In this document: positions 1 to 3,026 of the stretch, one piece after another | Numbering within the stretch: position 1 is the stretch's first letter | Layout: each line of letters begins with the position of its first letter | DNA from: Methanobacteriota archaeon | GTDB taxonomy: Archaea; Thermoplasmatota; Thermoplasmata; RBG-16-68-12 | Direction: 5' to 3' | DNA length: 5,483 nt | NCBI GenBank assembly: GCA_005878665.1 | Contig: VBLR01000025.1 | Location: 1-5,483, forward strand | Program-made: the position numbers and the translations under genes | Notes under the pieces: model-generated | Seen by the model: the letters and a program-made list of their open reading frames with translations, nothing else | Told to the model about the DNA's origin: nothing | The model's database searches: none

Positions 1-728
1 ACGAAGTCCGGGCTGTTGGTCCACAGGGCGGTCTCCCCCTCGCCACGGATCGACTTCTCATCTTGAATGAGGAACGCCAAGATGGACTCGCGATCGACGA
101 TGATGAACCGGGCGCGCTGTCGATCCACGTGTCGCAACGGCACGAACTTCGAGACCCGGGCCATGAGCACCTCGTTCGTTTCGTTGACGTCCGCCGCGAG
201 TCGCGCCTTCACCCCACGTCTCATGGCCGCCTGGAGAGCCTCGTTGATCCCGGCGCGGTACGACCGCTGCAGGCCCTTCGTCGTCGTGAAGGCAAGGACC
301 TCCGTTTTCGCGGTGGAGACGAACTGCCTTAGCGTGCGGTAAATCTGCGCACGGCCCTTGATCACCTGGAGGCGCACGGTCGGGGACTCGCGGGCCCGGC
401 CGGAGAGCTTCGGCCATGCCTCCAGGAACGTCTTCCGGACCCCATCGAGCTTCTCGAGCTCCGAGCGCTTCTCGTCCGCGATCATCTCGAAGACGTCGTT
501 GATGGCCCGCGCCGCATACCGACGGGGTCGGTCCAAGGTGACCTCGACGAGCCCGCGGGCCTCGAGCCCTTCGAGCGCGCGATACGTTTGCACGCGATTG
601 ACGCCGCTCGCCCGGGCGATATCCCCCGCGGTGGTGGCCCCGGCGCGGGCGAGGTTCACGAACACGAGGGCCTCGTAACGACTCAGGCCGATCCGCTGAA
701 GCGCGTCCGAGGCCTCCGAGATTTTCAT
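1..728 (-). CDS. TrmB-family winged-helix transcriptional regulator (C-terminus cut by window edge)
   Basis: Reading from ATG at 728, 242 complete codons are visible with no stop before the edge. The protein begins MKISEASDALQRIGLSRYEA, typical of TrmB-type regulators. Residues about 8-75 form the winged helix-turn-helix: the ATTAGDIARASGV helix-turn, a likely recognition helix near 43-58 (NRVQTYRALEGLEARG), and the wing (VEVTLDRPRRYAA). Residues about 76-108 are charged and helical (EMIADEKRSELEKL), probably a dimerising linker. Residues from about 117 resemble the TrmB sensor domain with its PLD-like fold, ending in the ALWTNSPDF segment usually near the C-terminus, so perhaps 20-30 residues are missing. 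In the family, such proteins bind promoter DNA and respond to sugars or other metabolites; the ligand here is unknown. No Shine-Dalgarno precedes the ATG. A TATA-like element centred about 28 bases upstream fits a leaderless transcript, which supports this start. Neighbouring sugar-nucleotide genes make a glycan-related regulon plausible. Confidence 0.88.
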   Translation of the reverse strand, partial: MKISEASDALQRIGLSRYEALVFVNLARAGATTAGDIARASGVNRVQTYRALEGLEARGLVEVTLDRPRRYAARAINDVFEMIADEKRSELEKLDGVRKTFLEAWPKLSGRARESPTVRLQVIKGRAQIYRTLRQFVSTAKTEVLAFTTTKGLQRSYRAGINEALQAAMRRGVKARLAADVNETNEVLMARVSKFVPLRHVDRQRARFIIVDRESILAFLIQDEKSIRGEGETALWTNSPDF

Positions 729-741
729 TCCGGATTGGATG

Positions 742-753
742 GGCCCCGGGGCC
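742..753. promoter_or_regulatory. 12-bp perfect palindrome between TATA element and start codon (candidate operator)
   Basis: GGCCCCGGGGCC is a perfect self-complementary 12-mer. It directly abuts the TATA-like element and ends 13 bases before the start codon. A dimeric repressor bound here would block polymerase recruitment or initiation, a common arrangement for autoregulated archaeal regulators. Because the genome is GC-rich, a GC-only palindrome carries less weight than its position does. Confidence 0.4.
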
Positions 754-760
754 TATTAAC
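754..760 (-). promoter_or_regulatory. TATA-like promoter element of the TrmB-family gene
   Basis: On the minus strand this reads GTTAATA in an otherwise GC-rich setting. Its centre is about 28 bases upstream of the ATG at 728. Archaeal transcription usually starts about 25-27 bases downstream of the TATA centre, so the predicted RNA start falls at about 728-732 and the mRNA would be leaderless or nearly so. The match to a canonical box is partial, and the adjacent BRE is not clear. Confidence 0.55.
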
Positions 761-766
761 TACGTT

Positions 767-783
767 GTAACGAGACCTGTTAC
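767..783. promoter_or_regulatory. GTAAC-N7-GTTAC inverted repeat upstream of the TATA element (candidate operator)
   Basis: Perfect 5-base arms (767-771 and 779-783) flank a 7-base spacer. The site begins 7 bases upstream of the TATA-like element, just outside the expected BRE. A 17-bp two-fold symmetric site fits a dimeric winged-helix protein, and from this side of the promoter it could serve activation or repression. Which protein binds it is not visible; autoregulation by the TrmB-family product is the simplest guess. Confidence 0.4.
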
Positions 784-799
784 GTCGACGAATGCCGTT

Positions 800-812
800 T
801 CCATCCGATGGA
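800..812. repeat. 13-bp palindrome TCCATC-C-GATGGA
   Basis: Perfect 6-base arms surround a single central C. It lies about 40 bp upstream of the regulator's TATA-like element, in the spacer between the regulator and the terminator of the membrane-protein gene. It may be a further protein-binding site, or chance. It does not share sequence with the two palindromes nearer the promoter. Confidence 0.3.
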
Positions 813-875
813 CGGGCCGCTGTCACATCGGACGTGTCAATCTCGGTCAGCGGCGATGGTGAGGAAACAGAACGG

Positions 876-938
876 TGGAGAGGAAAGAAAGGGGTGGAAA
901 AAGAGGTCGCCTCGTCTCGATCTACCCGATTACCGGGT
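876..938 (-). terminator. Probable transcription terminator of the small membrane-protein gene
   Basis: On the minus strand, a short stem (ACCCG at 924-928 pairing with CGGGT at 934-938) straddles the TAA stop. About 20 bases beyond it comes a T5 run (898-902), followed by an almost pure pyrimidine tract to about 876 (TTTCTTTCCTCTCC on the RNA-like strand). Archaeal termination depends mainly on U-rich tracts. This is the most pyrimidine-rich stretch of the window and lies directly after a gene, before the promoter of the next one. The 5-bp stem may be irrelevant. Confidence 0.5.
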
Positions 939-1304
939 CGACGCGAGGCTCCAGATGGCTCCGGCGAGGAGGAGCAGGCCTGCAAACAGGCCCAGCTGCG
1001 TCGCCACCAAGACCACGATCGCCAGGCCGGCGATCATGGCCACGATGGAGCCATTCTGCACGTTCTGTTTCGACACGGCGTAGCCGATCAAGCCGACGAT
1101 GCCGAAGACGACCAGGTAGGCCTCTGCGGCGGTCGCGGCCACGATGGCTCCTGCCTTCGACGCATCGAACAGATACGTTAGGATGCCCACGATCAGGGCC
1201 ACAAACGCGCCAAGTACGATGGGTACCTGGTACGTCGGCGTGTGCGAGAGTTCGCGCCACGACTGGCCGAACCCCGTCCCCGATTTCGCGCGGGTCGCTT
1301 CCAT
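930..1304 (-). CDS. Small membrane protein of about four transmembrane segments, unknown function
   Basis: This gene encodes 124 residues starting MEATRAKSGTGFGQSWRELS. I do not recognise a family. After a basic, polar N-terminus of about 25 residues, hydrophobic segments lie near 27-46 (from VPIVLGAFVALI), 51-77, 84-102 and 104-121, separated by very short loops (FDASK, SKQNVQN). Nearly the whole protein would therefore sit in the membrane. A single glutamate, E61, falls inside the second segment, and the C-terminus is the short tail STR. The start at 1304 is chosen because AGGAGGTGA sits 7 bases upstream; a longer in-frame reading from 1418 would place that ribosome site inside the coding region and adds an unconvincing polar stretch. 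The gene lies 210 bases downstream of galU on the same strand, followed by a likely terminator. Co-transcription with galU is possible, but the gap also allows its own promoter. It could be a small scaffold or accessory protein; nothing visible points to transport or catalysis. Confidence 0.75.
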   Translation of the reverse strand: MEATRAKSGTGFGQSWRELSHTPTYQVPIVLGAFVALIVGILTYLFDASKAGAIVAATAAEAYLVVFGIVGLIGYAVSKQNVQNGSIVAMIAGLAIVVLVATQLGLFAGLLLLAGAIWSLASTR

Positions 1305-1311
1305 GGTGCTT

Positions 1312-1320
1312 TCACCTCCT
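1312..1320 (-). promoter_or_regulatory. Strong Shine-Dalgarno site of the small membrane-protein gene
   Basis: The minus strand reads AGGAGGTGA, a full-length complement to the usual 16S rRNA 3' end, 7 bases before ATG at 1304. It fixes the start codon. It is by far the best ribosome site in the window, in contrast to the apparently leaderless regulator gene and the weakly preceded galU. Confidence 0.8.
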
Positions 1321-1385
1321 TGGCCGCCACCCCGTGATGCCGGGTCATAGCCGTATTGGGACAATTTTCGAACCTTGGGTTCCGC

Positions 1386-1394
1386 GAGATAAGC
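1386..1394 (-). promoter_or_regulatory. Weak candidate TATA element ahead of the small membrane-protein gene
   Basis: The minus strand reads TGCTTATCT here, the most TATA-like string within 150 bases upstream of the start at 1304. It would give a leader of roughly 55-60 bases containing the Shine-Dalgarno. An AT-rich patch closer in (GAAAATTG, near 1362-1369) is an alternative. Read-through from galU is also possible. Confidence 0.25.
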
Positions 1395-1514
1395 ATGATG
1401 TGGCGCCTCCCTTGACAATAGGGTTTAGCCATCCTCGCGGCAGACCGACACCTTCATGATGGGTTCTTAAGGAGAGGGCGGTTTGCGCGCTATCGTACGG
1501 AAGGAGACAATCCC

Positions 1515-2585
1515 TCAGCCCGCAGCCGGTTCCCGACCGTGCGCAGTCCGCCATTCAATCATCAGAGGCACCAACGTCGGGAGGCTTGCGTCAGGATCCC
1601 GCAACGAGCCGATCTCAGCCGCACGTCGGCGAGGCGGTCTCGGAATCAATGGACGCTTCGCCGCCTCGGGAGCCGCCTGGCCTTTTTCGTCCGCGTACCG
1701 AAGGGACAGTTTGAGGGCCTCGATCATCGTCTCCGGGCTGCCCAAATCCAGCATGAGCTCGTCGCCTTGGAGCAGGACTCCGATCACCTTCTTGCCGGCG
1801 ACCGCGAGTCGTTGGATCGCGTCCGTGAGCTGGATTTCTCCGCCCGTCCCAGGCCCCGTGCTCGCGAGGGCTTCGAAGATCTCGTCGCTGAAGACGTAGA
1901 CCGGCATGATCGCGTGGTTGCTCCGGGGCGTCTCCGGCTTCTCGACCGCGGACGTGATCCCCAAGACGCCGGGTTCGAGATAGTCACCCTCGACGACTCC
2001 GTAGTTCCGGGGATCCGGAACGTCCCGCAACAGGACCGTCGCAGAGGCGCCGTACTTCTGATGCAACCCCGTCAATCGTTCGATGTGCTCGTCTCGATCG
2101 GAGAGGATGATCGTGTCCGCGGCTTGCACGATGAACGGCCCGTCGATGAGCGATTGGCCGAGCAGGACCGCGTCCCCGAAACCGAGCGGCTCCGGTTGAT
2201 TCAGGAAGACCAACTTCGAGGACTTGACCTTCTCATAGAAATCGGACATGCCCCGCGGGAGCTTCGATTTCTTTTCGAGGAATTCCAGGAATCTCGGATC
2301 CGGGGAAAAGTGATCTTCGATCGCTCGCTTTCCCCTCCCGACGACGATGTAGAAGTTCCGGATTCCGGCGGAGAAGAGTTGCTCGAAGATCGCTTGGACC
2401 AGCGGCTTGAGCTCGAGCGAATCATCGCGGTCGTGAGCGATGATCGGCAACATCTCTTTCGGAATTTCTTTCGAGAACGGCAAGAGGCGCGTCCCGATTC
2501 CGCCGGCCGTAATCAAGGCGGTGTACCCGTCCAAGCCGTTCGATGACCCCGTTTCCTCCATCGATTCGATGGTCAGACCGCTCAC
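1515..2585 (-). CDS. galU: GalU-type UTP--glucose-1-phosphate uridylyltransferase
   Basis: This cytoplasmic enzyme would join UTP and glucose 1-phosphate to give UDP-glucose and pyrophosphate, supplying glycan synthesis. The 356-residue product has the nucleotidyltransferase signature ALITAGGIGTRLLPFSKEIP followed by PKEMLPI (residues 23-48), with the G-x-G-T-R loop and the lysine of KEMLPI. It also has KPLVQ (60-64), AGI then VVGRGKRAIEDHF (73-93), the substrate segment QPEPLGFGDAV (130-140), the metal-site region with D157, VEKP (214-217), the GGEIQLTDAI block (248-257) and D280 in a GDELMLDLGSPE stretch. VGRGK-IEDHF favours GalU over RmlA-type thymidylyltransferases. Two oddities: GFGDAV replaces the usual GLGHAV, and residues about 302-356 form a Pro/Arg/Ala-rich tail beyond the usual end. 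The start is uncertain: GTG at 2585 gives 356 residues and ATG at 2561 gives 348; neither has a clear ribosome site. It diverges from the glycosyltransferase fusion gene. Confidence 0.92.
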   Translation of the reverse strand: MSGLTIESMEETGSSNGLDGYTALITAGGIGTRLLPFSKEIPKEMLPIIAHDRDDSLELKPLVQAIFEQLFSAGIRNFYIVVGRGKRAIEDHFSPDPRFLEFLEKKSKLPRGMSDFYEKVKSSKLVFLNQPEPLGFGDAVLLGQSLIDGPFIVQAADTIILSDRDEHIERLTGLHQKYGASATVLLRDVPDPRNYGVVEGDYLEPGVLGITSAVEKPETPRSNHAIMPVYVFSDEIFEALASTGPGTGGEIQLTDAIQRLAVAGKKVIGVLLQGDELMLDLGSPETMIEALKLSLRYADEKGQAAPEAAKRPLIPRPPRRRAAEIGSLRDPDASLPTLVPLMIEWRTAHGREPAAG

Positions 2586-2774
2586 CCGAGGTGTTCCGAA
2601 CCGATGGCGAGGGACCCGGCCAACGTCAACGTCATGTTTTCAACTTGGGTACAATAATGGATACGTGCGGTGCTTCGAGCACATGCGAATACACGGGGGA
2701 TATGTGCCGAACGTTCTTCCTTCACGCGAGCGGACGATATGGGGAGGAGCCGGTTCCCTCGGTGCAAGATCTCC

Positions 2775-2800
2775 CCGAATTTCGGTCTTCAAATGTTATC
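2775..2800 (+). promoter_or_regulatory. Candidate promoter of the hydrolase-transferase gene with adjacent palindrome
   Basis: An 11-bp palindrome, CCGAA-T-TTCGG (2775-2785), is followed 5 bases later by the TATA-like AAATGTTATC (2791-2800). The layout, with a symmetric site just upstream of an AT-rich element, resembles the regulator's promoter. Transcription would start near 2820-2828, leaving about 200 bases of leader before ATG at 3027. A nearer promoter cannot be excluded, although the region from 2830 to 3026 has no good AT-rich box. Confidence 0.3.
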
Positions 2801-2840
2801 AGAAGTGAAAACGATTTTCTCGTTCTCCCGGACGTTCCAC

Positions 2841-2871
2841 AGGTCCTCCGAACCCGTCCGAGGTCCGGAGG
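2841..2871. repeat. AGGTCC direct repeat and CCTCCG/CGGAGG inverted repeat
   Basis: AGGTCC occurs at 2841-2846 and again at 2861-2866, 20 bases apart. CCTCCG (2845-2850) can pair with CGGAGG (2866-2871). The two patterns overlap, so this could be a looped RNA element in the leader or a pair of same-face protein-binding half sites two helical turns apart. Confidence 0.3.
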
Positions 2872-2875
2872 CCCG

Positions 2876-2900
2876 CTGGCGATTGCGAAAAACCCGCCAG
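2876..2900. repeat. CTGGCG/CGCCAG inverted repeat
   Basis: Six-base arms at 2876-2881 and 2895-2900 enclose a 13-base loop containing an A5 run. In RNA from the plus strand this would be a modest stem-loop; on the minus strand the loop is T-rich. It lies between two other inverted repeats in the leader of the hydrolase-transferase gene. Confidence 0.3.
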
Positions 2901-2903
2901 GCC

Positions 2904-2920
2904 CTCGGCCCGGGGCCGAG
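2904..2920. repeat. Strong GC hairpin CTCGGCC-CGG-GGCCGAG
   Basis: Perfect 7-base arms (2904-2910 and 2914-2920) with a 3-base loop make this the most stable short hairpin in the window. No U-tract follows it on the plus strand, so a simple terminator is unlikely. Its core GGCCCGGGGCC (2907-2917) is one base short of the GGCCCCGGGGCC palindrome at the regulator's promoter, so it may instead be a DNA operator. It lies about 107 bases upstream of the hydrolase-transferase start. Confidence 0.4.
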
Positions 2921-3026
2921 TGTGCCTCGGAGAGAATACGGAAGAGCGTGCGAGAACCGGGGCTCCCGATCCTGAAGATCGCGGGATCGCTCCGGATTCG
3001 GCGAGCGTCCTTTCCGTCTCGAAGGA

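Larger units (their letters stand above)
2586..3026. other. Divergent intergenic region between galU and the hydrolase-transferase gene
   Basis: These 441 bases hold no convincing gene. The half nearer galU (to about 2830) is richer in A and T and should carry both promoters. For galU, AT-rich strings on the minus strand near 2633-2662 (around CATTATTGTAC and GAAAACATG) are the best candidates, with a tandem AACGTC repeat at 2622-2633 beside them. For the plus-strand gene, AAATGTTATC at 2791-2800 is the best TATA-like string, which would imply a leader of about 200 bases. The half nearer the plus-strand gene is GC-rich and contains several inverted repeats. The open frames crossing it continue out of frame into the real gene and look like shadows. 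Confidence 0.6.

Noticed and set aside
1305..1418. N-terminal extension of the small membrane protein to an ATG at 1418
   Set aside because: The strong Shine-Dalgarno at 1312-1320 would lie inside the coding region, and the added 38 residues are polar and unlike the rest. The start at 1304 is favoured.
792..1459. Overlapping plus-strand frames (about 90 to 194 residues) across the regulator promoter and the membrane-protein gene
   Set aside because: They are antisense to the membrane-protein gene, Arg/Ser-rich, without ribosome sites, and run through the regulator's promoter and the terminator region.
1539..2546. 335-residue open frame on the plus strand, antisense to galU
   Set aside because: It is register-matched antisense to a clearly recognised gene, explained by the same avoidance of TTA, CTA and TCA codons. 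The product is Arg/Asp-rich with no family features.
2904..2920. Hairpin as a Rho-independent terminator
   Set aside because: No U-tract follows on either strand, and on the plus strand it lies in the leader of the downstream gene.
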